Below, piece by piece: positions 32,738 through 40,566 of a stretch of DNA of 64,000 nt. The DNA comes from Pseudomonadota bacterium (GTDB lineage Bacteria; Desulfobacterota; Desulfovibrionia; Desulfovibrionales; Desulfovibrionaceae). Below the pieces are notes generated by a model. The model ran no database searches and had not been told where the DNA came from. It was given only the letters and a program-made list of their open reading frames with translations. The stretch is from the NCBI GenBank assembly GCA_023460395.1, contig JAEWQB010000028.1, forward strand, positions 62,001 through 126,000, given 5' to 3'. How positions within the stretch are numbered: the stretch's first letter is position 1; the number at the start of each line of letters is the position of its first letter. The position numbers were made by a program, and so were the translations under genes.

Positions 32738-33238
32738 CTATCGCCGTTCCAAGTCCCGCCAGAGGGCCGACAACGCGTCAGCCAACCCCAGTTGCCACTC
32801 GTCCCGGTCGAAATACGGTCCAAAATGCACGTTTTGCAAACGATACATATAGTCATCTCCGAGCGCCTTACGCAAAAGAGGAGGGAATTCTATAAGCACC
32901 TGTCTGGTTTGAGGATTAATACCGAAAAACAACGTCCGGCTGTCAAGAACGGGAAGTTCCACCGGAGTGGACCGGATTTGTAACCGGAGCCGGATTCCGT
33001 GAGTTTGCTGGAGCGCGGAGGCAAAATCGCGCAGGGCAGATTGCTGGTCACGCGTCAGTTGGCTCGTTTCGTCCCACACGGTGGAGCGGGTATTTATTTC
33101 ACGCAAATTTGCGCCAATCTGATACCAAAAGGCCACCCCAACCAGTGCCACCACACAAAGCAGCAGCATGGCACGCAGAAAAAACTCGCCGCCGCTCTCC
33201 GCCCGAATGAGCGGGCCTCGTCGGGATCTAAACAACAT
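32738..33238 (-). CDS. Single-pass membrane protein with TPM-like C-terminal domain, unknown function
   Basis: 166 aa from ATG 33238 (GAGGG about 11 bases upstream); an ATG 22 codons earlier lacks a ribosome site. A basic N-terminus (FRSRRG) and one hydrophobic helix (about 22-40, AMLLLCVVALVGVAFWY) precede a soluble domain with LRDFASALQQTHGIRLRLQI and LPVLDSRTLFFGINPQTRQVL, which recalls TPM/YgcG-type periplasmic domains. The orientation would place the soluble domain outside the cytoplasm. Function not recognised. Confidence 0.6.
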   Translation of the reverse strand: MLFRSRRGPLIRAESGGEFFLRAMLLLCVVALVGVAFWYQIGANLREINTRSTVWDETSQLTRDQQSALRDFASALQQTHGIRLRLQIRSTPVELPVLDSRTLFFGINPQTRQVLIEFPPLLRKALGDDYMYRLQNVHFGPYFDRDEWQLGLADALSALWRDLERR

Positions 33239-33337
33239 AGGCAACAGCCCTCTCTTGCCGTATTTACCGGACCGGGAAGACGCGAGGCATGCCATACGCA
33301 GCATACGCCCAAAAGTCCACCGGGAAGAACCGCGCCA

Positions 33338-34708
33338 TCAGCGATGGGCCGTGGCCTCAGCCACCCACCGGCGCAAAGGCGTTTCCATGCTCTCCCGAAT
33401 TTCAGCCAACCGCTCTGGGGTGGCGGCCTCAAACCGCAGCACCAGCACCGGTTGCGTATTGGAGGCACGTACCAACCCCCATCCATCGCCAAAATCCACA
33501 CGGGCGCCGTCTATTTCGTTCACCGGATAGTGTTGGCGGAAATACTCCTGCGCATTACGCACCACGGCAAATTTTACGGTGTCCGGGCAGTCCAAATGCA
33601 CTTCAGGAGTGCTTGCCGTGGCGGGCCAGCCCGGCTGATCCGCGAGGTCCATGCCCGGTGCGGACAAAATAGACGCCATACGCGCCGCGCCATACAAGGC
33701 GTCGTCAAATCCGAACCAGCCATCATTAAAAAACATATGCCCAGAAAGTTCACCCGCCATGGGGGCATCCAGTTCCAGCATACGGGCTTTAATAACTGAA
33801 TGCCCGGTTCTCCACATCAACGGTGTGCCGCCGTGGGCGGTGATATCATCGAATAACCGATACGAGCACTTCACATCAGCCAGCAACGTACTGCCCGGCA
33901 GACGGGAAAGCACCTCGCGGGCGAACAGGCAGTACATTTCGTCCCCCAGCAGCAGGCGGCCCTTGCGATCCACCACGCCAAGCCGGTCCGCATCGCCGTC
34001 CAGCCCCACGCCAAAATCCGCACCGCTTTCGCGCACCCGCGTCATGAGGTCGGTCATATATCGCTCCACGGTGGGATCGGGGTGATGGTTAGGAAAATCA
34101 CCGTCCGGCTCGCAATACAGCATCTCAACAGCGCAGCCCATACGCCGAAGAATGTCCGCGCAGACAAGGCCACCCGCGCCGTTGCCACCGTCCACCACAA
34201 CGGAAAGAGGCCGGGCAAGGCTGGCACGCGCCGTAACAGCTTCCACATAGGCGGGCACGATGTCATGCGAGCCGCCCACACCGCGCCCTTCGGCAAACAC
34301 GCCCTCCGACATAATCTCATAAATCTCGTGCAACGCGGTCGTATGCACGGTCCCCCTGCCAGACCACACCTTGAAGCCATTGTATTCCGAAGGGTTGTGA
34401 CTTGCCGTAATCATTACCCCCGCTTCGCGCCCCAAATGCACCACACCAAAATAGAGTAGCGGCGTAGCCACCATGCCAAGGGAAGTCACATCCACGCCGG
34501 TGGAAAGCAGGCCGTGCACCAGCGCGCGTTCATAGGCGGGAGAGGAATGACGGCAGTCACACCCCACCACAGCGGCGCGTTGTCCTCGGCGCAAAAAAAA
34601 GGTGCCCAACGCCTTGCCCAATGCTTCAACCCACTCCTCATCAAAGTCCCTGTCCACAATGCCCCGGATGTCGTAGGCCCTAAAAATTCCTTCTACAACA
34701 GGCTTCAT
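33338..34708 (-). CDS. manB: Phosphomannomutase/phosphoglucomutase (AlgC/ManB type)
   Basis: 456 aa, typical for AlgC-like mutases that interconvert hexose 1- and 6-phosphates for surface polysaccharides. Motifs in order: phosphoserine loop TASHNP (Ser103), metal loop DGDADR (about 239-244), sugar-binding GELSGH (about 318-323), and phosphate-binding RASNTQPVLVLRFEA near the C-terminus. The N-terminal FRAYDIRGIV is also characteristic. It is divergent from hflK. Confidence 0.92.
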   Translation of the reverse strand: MKPVVEGIFRAYDIRGIVDRDFDEEWVEALGKALGTFFLRRGQRAAVVGCDCRHSSPAYERALVHGLLSTGVDVTSLGMVATPLLYFGVVHLGREAGVMITASHNPSEYNGFKVWSGRGTVHTTALHEIYEIMSEGVFAEGRGVGGSHDIVPAYVEAVTARASLARPLSVVVDGGNGAGGLVCADILRRMGCAVEMLYCEPDGDFPNHHPDPTVERYMTDLMTRVRESGADFGVGLDGDADRLGVVDRKGRLLLGDEMYCLFAREVLSRLPGSTLLADVKCSYRLFDDITAHGGTPLMWRTGHSVIKARMLELDAPMAGELSGHMFFNDGWFGFDDALYGAARMASILSAPGMDLADQPGWPATASTPEVHLDCPDTVKFAVVRNAQEYFRQHYPVNEIDGARVDFGDGWGLVRASNTQPVLVLRFEAATPERLAEIRESMETPLRRWVAEATAHR

Positions 34709-34810
34709 GCTTGCTTCCCACTTCTGTTCCGACGGTTTCTGAAAAATGCTCCACGTAGTTTTCCGCTTTCGCTTGACCTATTACAACAACTGCCATATTT
34801 TTCATGTATT

Positions 34811-35893
34811 ATGAACTGGGATTGGGAAAAACTGCAAGAAAAACGGCAAAGGCAATCCGGCGGCGTCCAAGGGCCTGGCCCCCAATGGGGACCGGGCGGT
34901 TCTGGATCGGACCCCCTCGGAGAAACCCTGAACAAGCTACGCGGGTTTAAATTCCCGGCGGGCAGGCTCATTCTCGGCCTGCTTGTTGTCTTATGGCTTG
35001 CCTCAGGCATCTTCATCGTGGAGCCTGACGAAATGGGTGTCGTGCTGCGTTTCGGCAAGTACGTGCGCAGTGTGGAACCTGGACCACACTACCATTTCCC
35101 TTTCCCGATAGAAACGGTCTACAAACCCAAAATCACCGAGATACGCCGTGTTGAGGTGGGCTTCCGGTCACTGGACCGGGGCGGTGTTCAGCAAGGGGCC
35201 ACGCGTCCCGTGCAGGAAGAATCGCTCATGCTCACTGGGGACGAAAATATCGTCGATGTGAAATTCATCGTCCAGTATCAGATTAAAGACCCCGCCGCGT
35301 ACCTATTTAATATCACTCAACAGGCCAAAACCGTAAAAAGCGCGGCACAGGCCGCCATGCGCGAGGTTATTGGCTCTAATAAAATCGACAGCGCCCTGAC
35401 CGAAGGCAAGACGCAGATCCAGAACGACTGCCGCGACCTGCTGCAGGAAATTTTGGATAGGTATGGCGCGGGCCTACGCGTGGTTGCCGTGCAAATGCAG
35501 GACGTGCACCCCCCCAAGGAAGTTATCGACGCGTTCAAGGATGTGGCGAGTGCCCGCGAAGACCGCAGTCGTATCATTAACGAAGCCGAAGCCTATCGTA
35601 ACGAACTTCTGCCCAAAGCGCGCGGTGACGCGGCACAGATAGTGAACCAAGCACAGGCATATAAAGAAACCGTGACCAAAAACGCGGAAGGGGAAGCCAA
35701 CCGATTCCTCGCTGTGCTGGAAGAATACAATAAGGCCAAGGAAGTAACCCGCAAACGGCTGTATCTGGAAACCATGGAATCCATTCTTTCCAGTCCGGGC
35801 ATGGAAAAGCTGATCATTCCCGACAAGGGACTCTCCAATGTGGTTCCCTACCTGCCGCTCGATACGCTGCGCGGAAAAAAGGGGGCCAACTAA
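34811..35893 (+). CDS. hflK: HflK, membrane protease modulator (SPFH/prohibitin family)
   Basis: 360 aa from ATG 34811. A Gly/Pro/Gln-rich cytoplasmic N-terminus (about 10-45) precedes one membrane helix (about 56-74), the SPFH/band-7 domain beginning EPDEMGVVLRFGKYVRSVEPGPHYHFPFP, and a long helical domain with EDRSRIINEAEAYRNELLPKARG. HflK and HflC form a large membrane complex that encloses FtsH and tunes its proteolysis. hflC starts 1 base after its stop. Confidence 0.95.
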   Translation: MNWDWEKLQEKRQRQSGGVQGPGPQWGPGGSGSDPLGETLNKLRGFKFPAGRLILGLLVVLWLASGIFIVEPDEMGVVLRFGKYVRSVEPGPHYHFPFPIETVYKPKITEIRRVEVGFRSLDRGGVQQGATRPVQEESLMLTGDENIVDVKFIVQYQIKDPAAYLFNITQQAKTVKSAAQAAMREVIGSNKIDSALTEGKTQIQNDCRDLLQEILDRYGAGLRVVAVQMQDVHPPKEVIDAFKDVASAREDRSRIINEAEAYRNELLPKARGDAAQIVNQAQAYKETVTKNAEGEANRFLAVLEEYNKAKEVTRKRLYLETMESILSSPGMEKLIIPDKGLSNVVPYLPLDTLRGKKGAN

Positions 35894-35894
35894 C

Positions 35895-36740
35895 ATGAAC
35901 CGGAAACTCAGCCTTGCCCTTGTGGGCTTCATCGCCATTGTGGTGCTGCTTCAGTCTGTCTACACCGTTCACCAAACCCAGCGGGCCATTGTGTTGCAGT
36001 TGGGTAAACCCGTGGGCGACGTGCGCGGACCGGGACTGCACTTCAAGCTCCCCTTCGTACAAAACGTAATCTACTTTGATGCCCGTGTGCTGGATTACGA
36101 CGCAGAACCTGCGGAAGCCCTGACGCAGGATAAAAAAGCCATAGTCCTAGATAACTACGTGCGCTGGCGTATTACCGACCCGCTTTTGTTCTACCAAACG
36201 GTACGCACCATTCCCGGAGCGCAGGCCCGTCTGGAAGACATCATTTACTCGCAGTTGCGCGTATTCGTGGGGCGCTACACGCTGACGGAAGTTGTTTCTT
36301 CCCAGCGCCTCGCTATCATGGACATGGTGACCAAGCGGGCCTCGGAAATCATTTCCGAATATGGCATAGATATTGTGGACGTGCGTATCCGCCGGACAGA
36401 CCTGCCTGCTGAAAACCAGCGGGCTATCTTCGGGCGCATGCGCGCAGAACGTGAACGTCAGGCTCGCCAGTACCGCTCGGAAGGGCTTGAGGAATCCACC
36501 GCCATTAAATCCACGGCGGACAAGGAACAGGCCATGATTCTCGCGGAAGCACGCCGCCGCTCCTCCATCATCCGAGGCGAGGGCGAAGCGGAATCCACGA
36601 AAATATTCGCCGATGCGTTGCGTCAGTCCCCGGAATTCTATGAATTCCAACGCTCGCTGGAAGCCTACCGGAAGAGCTTGAGTAACAACACCAGCATTCT
36701 TCTTTCGCCGGAAGATCCTTTCCTCAAGTACTTCCAGTAA
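35895..36740 (+). CDS. hflC: HflC, membrane protease modulator
   Basis: 281 aa from ATG 35895. A signal-anchor helix (about 7-22) is followed by the SPFH domain (QRAIVLQLGKPVGDVRGPGLHFKLPFVQNV) and the helical segment with RMRAERERQARQYRSEGLEESTAIKSTADKEQ. It is the partner of HflK. Translation is coupled to hflK, and a strong terminator follows. Confidence 0.95.
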   Translation: MNRKLSLALVGFIAIVVLLQSVYTVHQTQRAIVLQLGKPVGDVRGPGLHFKLPFVQNVIYFDARVLDYDAEPAEALTQDKKAIVLDNYVRWRITDPLLFYQTVRTIPGAQARLEDIIYSQLRVFVGRYTLTEVVSSQRLAIMDMVTKRASEIISEYGIDIVDVRIRRTDLPAENQRAIFGRMRAERERQARQYRSEGLEESTAIKSTADKEQAMILAEARRRSSIIRGEGEAESTKIFADALRQSPEFYEFQRSLEAYRKSLSNNTSILLSPEDPFLKYFQ

Positions 36741-36785
36741 CCGTTTTCAAAAACGGACCGACTATCTAGTTACGCATATCCCAGT

Positions 36786-36820
36786 ACGCCGGAACCGGAC
36801 CACGGTTCCGGCGTATTTCG
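36786..36820 (+). terminator. Rho-independent terminator of hflKC
   Basis: Perfect 11-bp stem ACGCCGGAACC (36786-36796) / GGTTCCGGCGT (36804-36814) followed by ATTTCGTT. Confidence 0.7.
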
Positions 36821-37202
36821 TTGGCGCCATAATATTCCCAAAAAAGATACTTTGTAGACAGCACGTTACCAGATTTCCCACGGAAAAACTTTGGTGTTTG
36901 ATAACATCGCACTTTTTGTATACATTAAGCGGCGTTTCCATGCAGAGGCAAGGATTCAGGGAAAGTGACCTGCAGTTTCCCAATCCTGCGATGCGCGATG
37001 GCCGAACATACGTTTCGACCTGCGGTATGCCTGTCACACAGCCCTCCTCTGGAGAGCAGCACCCCACCTTTATGGCGCGTTGGGAAGGAACGTGCTTGCT
37101 GGGAATCGTGGACCCCACCGTCATGGGACCATGCAAACCGGCGAGGTGACAGTGTGGCGGGGCGTGTCTGAAATGGTACGGACACAGCGCGTCATATTAA
37201 AT

Positions 37203-37231
37203 TTTATATACAAGAAAAGCTATAGTGTCAA
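37203..37231 (-). promoter_or_regulatory. Near-consensus sigma-70 promoter reading leftward from the CI-like regulator
   Basis: On the minus strand TTGACA (37231-37226), a 17-base AT-rich spacer, and TATAAA (37208-37203). Transcription would start near 37197, essentially at an ATG (37195-37193). No convincing gene lies downstream. The adjacent CI-like repressor may control it. Confidence 0.7.
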
Positions 37232-37238
37232 CATGAGA

Positions 37239-37278
37239 ACCACGCCCTCCCGTTCGTGGTCGTGTTGATAGGCGGGAG
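37239..37278 (+). promoter_or_regulatory. Leader hairpin with loop complementary to the ribosome site
   Basis: ACCACG (37239-37244) pairs with CGTGGT (37255-37260). The loop contains CTCCCG (37247-37252), complementary to CGGGAG (37273-37278), the Shine-Dalgarno of the CI-like regulator. Possible pseudoknot that limits translation. Confidence 0.35.
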
Positions 37279-37285
37279 AAATCAC

Positions 37286-37981
37286 GTGTCTACCTTCGAT
37301 GAAGTGTTTGAGCGCATTAAGCTCTCCACACACACACGCACGCAAGTAGAACTTGCCGAGGTACTGGACATCCGTCAGTCCAGCATTTCCGACGCCAAAC
37401 GGCGCAATTCGATCCCCTCTGACTGGTATATGAAGCTCTTTGAAAAATTCGGGCTAAACCCCGACTGGCTCAAAAAGGGCGTTGGTCCCATGTATCTGCG
37501 CACCGAGCAGGGCTACGAGCCTTTGGAAGGCCCGGTGGCAGGTCGGGTGTTTGAAGATTCCGCCAAATTCGGCGACCCAGACGCCCGCAATTCCGTGGTG
37601 ACCATCCACTCCATGCAGTGCGAGACTGACGACAACGGAAAACGCCAGCTCAAGGGCGTAGGCAAGCTGAGTATCCCCCAATCGTTCGCGGGCACGCACA
37701 TTCAGGTGCTGCGCGTGGAAGCCTCCGGCATGGAGCCGCTTATCCACAAGGGCGCATATGTGGGGCTTGATACCAGCCAAAAAAACATTCTTTCCGGTGA
37801 ATTATACGGCGTGTTCATTCCGTATGAAGGAGTTTCGCTCAAGCGTCTCTTCCTCGATGCGGCGAACAACCGGTTCATCATGCGCACCGAGAACCAGTCG
37901 TACCCAGAACAGTATCTCTCCGTGGAACAGCACGAAGAGGCCGTTATTGGCCGCGTGGTGTGGGTTCTCCAAACGCTGTAG
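37286..37981 (+). CDS. CI-like transcriptional repressor with S24 (LexA-type) protease domain
   Basis: 231 aa from GTG 37286 with GGGAG 7 bases upstream. The N-terminal phage-CI helix-turn-helix (about 1-65; TQVELAEVLDIRQSSISDAKRR) precedes an S24 peptidase-like domain (about 120-228) with the nucleophile Ser147 in EASGMEP and the general base Lys186 in VSLKRL, so self-cleavage seems possible. No other phage genes are near; it looks like a domesticated regulator. It is followed by a strong terminator. Probable targets are its own leader and the leftward promoter next to it (inference). Confidence 0.85.
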   Translation: MSTFDEVFERIKLSTHTRTQVELAEVLDIRQSSISDAKRRNSIPSDWYMKLFEKFGLNPDWLKKGVGPMYLRTEQGYEPLEGPVAGRVFEDSAKFGDPDARNSVVTIHSMQCETDDNGKRQLKGVGKLSIPQSFAGTHIQVLRVEASGMEPLIHKGAYVGLDTSQKNILSGELYGVFIPYEGVSLKRLFLDAANNRFIMRTENQSYPEQYLSVEQHEEAVIGRVVWVLQTL

Positions 37982-38028
37982 TGCGTGTGCGGTCCGCGAC
38001 GAACGCGCGGATTCAATAGCAAGATTTG

Positions 38029-38055
38029 GGGCGGGAGCATTCCCGCCCTTTCTTT
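38029..38055 (+). terminator. Rho-independent terminator of the CI-like regulator
   Basis: GGGCGGGA (38029-38036) pairs with TCCCGCCC (38041-38048), 4-base loop, followed by TTTCTTT. Confidence 0.8.
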
Positions 38056-38123
38056 ACCCGGCTTCCCGGAGTCGCGTCTTTTGGCACGCATGGTCCCGGC
38101 GATGTTTTTCCAAAACGGAAACT

Positions 38124-39698
38124 TCAGCGGCCCAGCAACCGATATACCGCGTCCATGTCGAGAGCGTGGCGAACCGCGTCAGCCAAGCGGTCCAACGCCG
38201 GTTCCAACGAGTACGGGGCGACAACCCGGCCCAGCGGAGCCAGCCCCCGCCGCACGCGCAATCGGTCCACAAATGCGCGCCGGAAGGGGTCCGCATCAAA
38301 AATGCCATGCATATAGGTGCCCCATACCAGCAAGCCAACGCGTGCGAACCCGGAAACGGAGCCGTCGTCCAACCGGACGCAGGCAACTGTGCGCCCGGCA
38401 TCTGTCACCTGAGTCCGACCATGGTGGATTTCGTAGCCACACACGGTTCCCATCCCCTGCCACTCACCCCGCACTCTGGTGAGGATTTTCTCGCCGCCCA
38501 TAACCGTGCAGACATCCAGCAACCGCAGCCCCTGATTTGAACCGTGTTGTCCATCGGTTTCCACGTGCTCCGGGTCATCCACGGTGCGTCCAAGCATCTG
38601 CAACCCGCCGCATATTCCCACAATTTCTGGAGCATGCGGGGAATCTGCCATTTCCTGTAACGCAGCAGCCAGTCCCGTTTCCCGCAGCCACGCCAAATCG
38701 CCCAACGTATTTTTAGACCCCGGCAGGATAACACAGTCAGGAGTGCCCAGTTCTCCCACAGACCGCACGCCGCGCACCCACACATCCGGCTCTCCGGTCA
38801 GGGCATCCAAGTCCGTAAAGTTGGCTATGTGCGGCAAGTCAATAACGGCTACATCCACAAAGGCCTTTCCCCCCGGCTTGCTTTCCGCAGACAGGGACGG
38901 ACCGTCGGGCTGCCCCGCGCCCCGATAGCGAGTTCCTGCGCCCATGGCGTCTTTAAAAGACACGGAATCCTCTTCCGGCAAACCCAGCGCGGGCACATAC
39001 GGCACCACGCCCAGAAACGGTTTTCCCGTTCTCTGGGTGGTGAATGTAAGCGCGGAATCCAGCAGTGTCGCATCTCCCCTGAAACGATTGATAACCAGTC
39101 CCGCCACGAGCCGTCGTTCCCATGGGTCCAGAAGCTCCATAGTGCCCACCAGCGACGCGAACACCCCGCCCCGGTCGATATCTCCCACCAGCAACACTTG
39201 CGCCTTCGCGTATTCAGCCATGCGCATGTTAACAATGTCGTGCGCTTTAAGATTGATCTCCGCGGGACTGCCAGCCCCTTCCAGCACCATGACTTCGTGC
39301 TCCCCGGCGAGAGAATCATACGCTGCGCAAGCCGCCTGAAACGCCGTGGGCTTGTACTCCATGTACTCACGCACCCGCATATTCCCAACGGGTTTTCCCA
39401 TGATTACAACCTGTGACCCAACATCTGACGAGGGTTTGAGCAGCACAGGATTCATCCGCACGTCGGGTTCCATGCGGCAGGCCGCCGCTTGCACCGCCTG
39501 TGCGCGCCCTATCTCCAATCCGTCCGGTGTGACAAAAGAATTGAGCGCCATATTTTGCGATTTAAATGGGGCTACGGCGATGCCGTCCTGCAATAAAATG
39601 CGGCAGAGGGCGGTCACCAGAACGCTCTTGCCCGCATTGGAGCTGACTCCCTGCAGCATGATAGCTGGAGGCTTGCGATAAGGGCTTTGCTTTGGCAT
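38124..39698 (-). CDS. cobQ: Cobyric acid synthase (glutamine-dependent amidase)
   Basis: 524 aa. CobQ/CbiP amidates four carboxylates of adenosylcobyrinate a,c-diamide in cobamide synthesis. The N-terminal P-loop-like MLQGVSSNAGKS (about 14-25) and KSQNMALNSF, a central LLVGDIDRGGVFAS, and a C-terminal class I glutamine amidotransferase domain with Cys in VGICGGLQMLG and a downstream conserved His (YMHGIF) are all present. Length is slightly above the usual 480-500 aa. No other cob genes are adjacent. Confidence 0.94.
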   Translation of the reverse strand: MPKQSPYRKPPAIMLQGVSSNAGKSVLVTALCRILLQDGIAVAPFKSQNMALNSFVTPDGLEIGRAQAVQAAACRMEPDVRMNPVLLKPSSDVGSQVVIMGKPVGNMRVREYMEYKPTAFQAACAAYDSLAGEHEVMVLEGAGSPAEINLKAHDIVNMRMAEYAKAQVLLVGDIDRGGVFASLVGTMELLDPWERRLVAGLVINRFRGDATLLDSALTFTTQRTGKPFLGVVPYVPALGLPEEDSVSFKDAMGAGTRYRGAGQPDGPSLSAESKPGGKAFVDVAVIDLPHIANFTDLDALTGEPDVWVRGVRSVGELGTPDCVILPGSKNTLGDLAWLRETGLAAALQEMADSPHAPEIVGICGGLQMLGRTVDDPEHVETDGQHGSNQGLRLLDVCTVMGGEKILTRVRGEWQGMGTVCGYEIHHGRTQVTDAGRTVACVRLDDGSVSGFARVGLLVWGTYMHGIFDADPFRRAFVDRLRVRRGLAPLGRVVAPYSLEPALDRLADAVRHALDMDAVYRLLGR

Positions 39699-39801
39699 GG
39701 TGCAAAGTGTATAGTGATAGCCCCTACAAAACCAGCGTTTTCAAGGAGCGGTCCCGCCCCCCCGCAGGGTGCAGCGCCCCGGTAACGCAAAGAGGAACAG
39801 C

Positions 39802-40491
39802 ATGACCACGGTTCTTGTCATATCCCGCGAAAGCGCGGCTAACGCCGTGTACCAGCGATTACTACACGCCCACGGGCTTACCGGCGTGTTCGCGGGCGAT
39901 GCCAATTCCGCGTTGGAAGCCATGCGCACCGAGCCGCTTCAAGGAGTGCTCATCGACGTTCCCACCCTGCTCCGCTTGCAAGGGCGGGGCAGACAAAACG
40001 TGCATGACGCGCTTGACTACTACCCGCAGCTACGGTGCCGCACGGCAAGCCCGGAAGGAACGCTTACCGTGTTCGGACACGGCACCGCCTCTAAGGAAGA
40101 CACTATTCTCCGCTTTGTTGCCCAGTGCATCGCGCGGCAGGGCCGCACCATCAGGCGGCACGAACGCTACCCCATCACGCTTTGCGTGCTGCTGGGCAAA
40201 GAAGCCACGCTGCCCCCCGCCTCCACCGAAAAGAGTGTTACGCTGAATCTGTCCACAGGGGGCGCGTTTTGTTTCTCTCTCACCGCTTGGCCCCCCGGTG
40301 AATCGCTTTGGCTTCAATTTCCCAATCTGACTGATCTCACCGCAATTAAAGCGGAAGTGGTGCACATCTCCCCATGGGGCGAAGGTTGCCGCCCGCCCGG
40401 CTGCGGCGTAGAATTTCTTTCCATAACCGACACACAACGCAGCGAAATACGGACTATTATCGCAGGGTCATGCCTTGTGCGTGAAACATAG
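39802..40491 (+). CDS. PilZ-domain protein with degenerate receiver-like N-terminus
   Basis: 229 aa from ATG 39802 (AGAGGAACAG upstream). Residues 1-110 look like a response-regulator fold (TTVLVISRESAANAVYQRLL, then GVLIDVPTLL) but lack the acidic pocket and a clear phosphoacceptor context. Residues about 120-225 form a PilZ domain with RRHERYP, containing the RxxxR c-di-GMP ligand, and NLSTGGAF. It probably acts as a c-di-GMP-responsive adaptor. It precedes the AsmA gene by 75 bases on the same strand. Confidence 0.75.
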   Translation: MTTVLVISRESAANAVYQRLLHAHGLTGVFAGDANSALEAMRTEPLQGVLIDVPTLLRLQGRGRQNVHDALDYYPQLRCRTASPEGTLTVFGHGTASKEDTILRFVAQCIARQGRTIRRHERYPITLCVLLGKEATLPPASTEKSVTLNLSTGGAFCFSLTAWPPGESLWLQFPNLTDLTAIKAEVVHISPWGEGCRPPGCGVEFLSITDTQRSEIRTIIAGSCLVRET

Positions 40492-40566
40492 GTTCCTCTC
40501 GTTTCACGGAACCGCCCTCATCCGCCAGCCAACCGCTCCCCCCGGAGTGCCCGTATAGGAGCCGCC

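Larger units (their letters stand above)
36741..37285. other. Intergenic region with terminator, orphan leftward promoter and hairpin leader
   Basis: About 545 bases. It holds the hflKC terminator (36786-36820), an excellent minus-strand promoter (37203-37231), and a small hairpin just before the CI-like regulator. Open frames of 60-120 codons exist on both strands but have atypical codon use and no ribosome sites. The stretch 36880-37190 downstream of the leftward promoter may encode a small RNA. Confidence 0.5.

Noticed and set aside
36762..37185. Minus-strand open frames of 86-124 codons downstream of the strong leftward promoter
   Set aside because: Codon use is atypical and no Shine-Dalgarno is present; kept only as a possible small RNA region.
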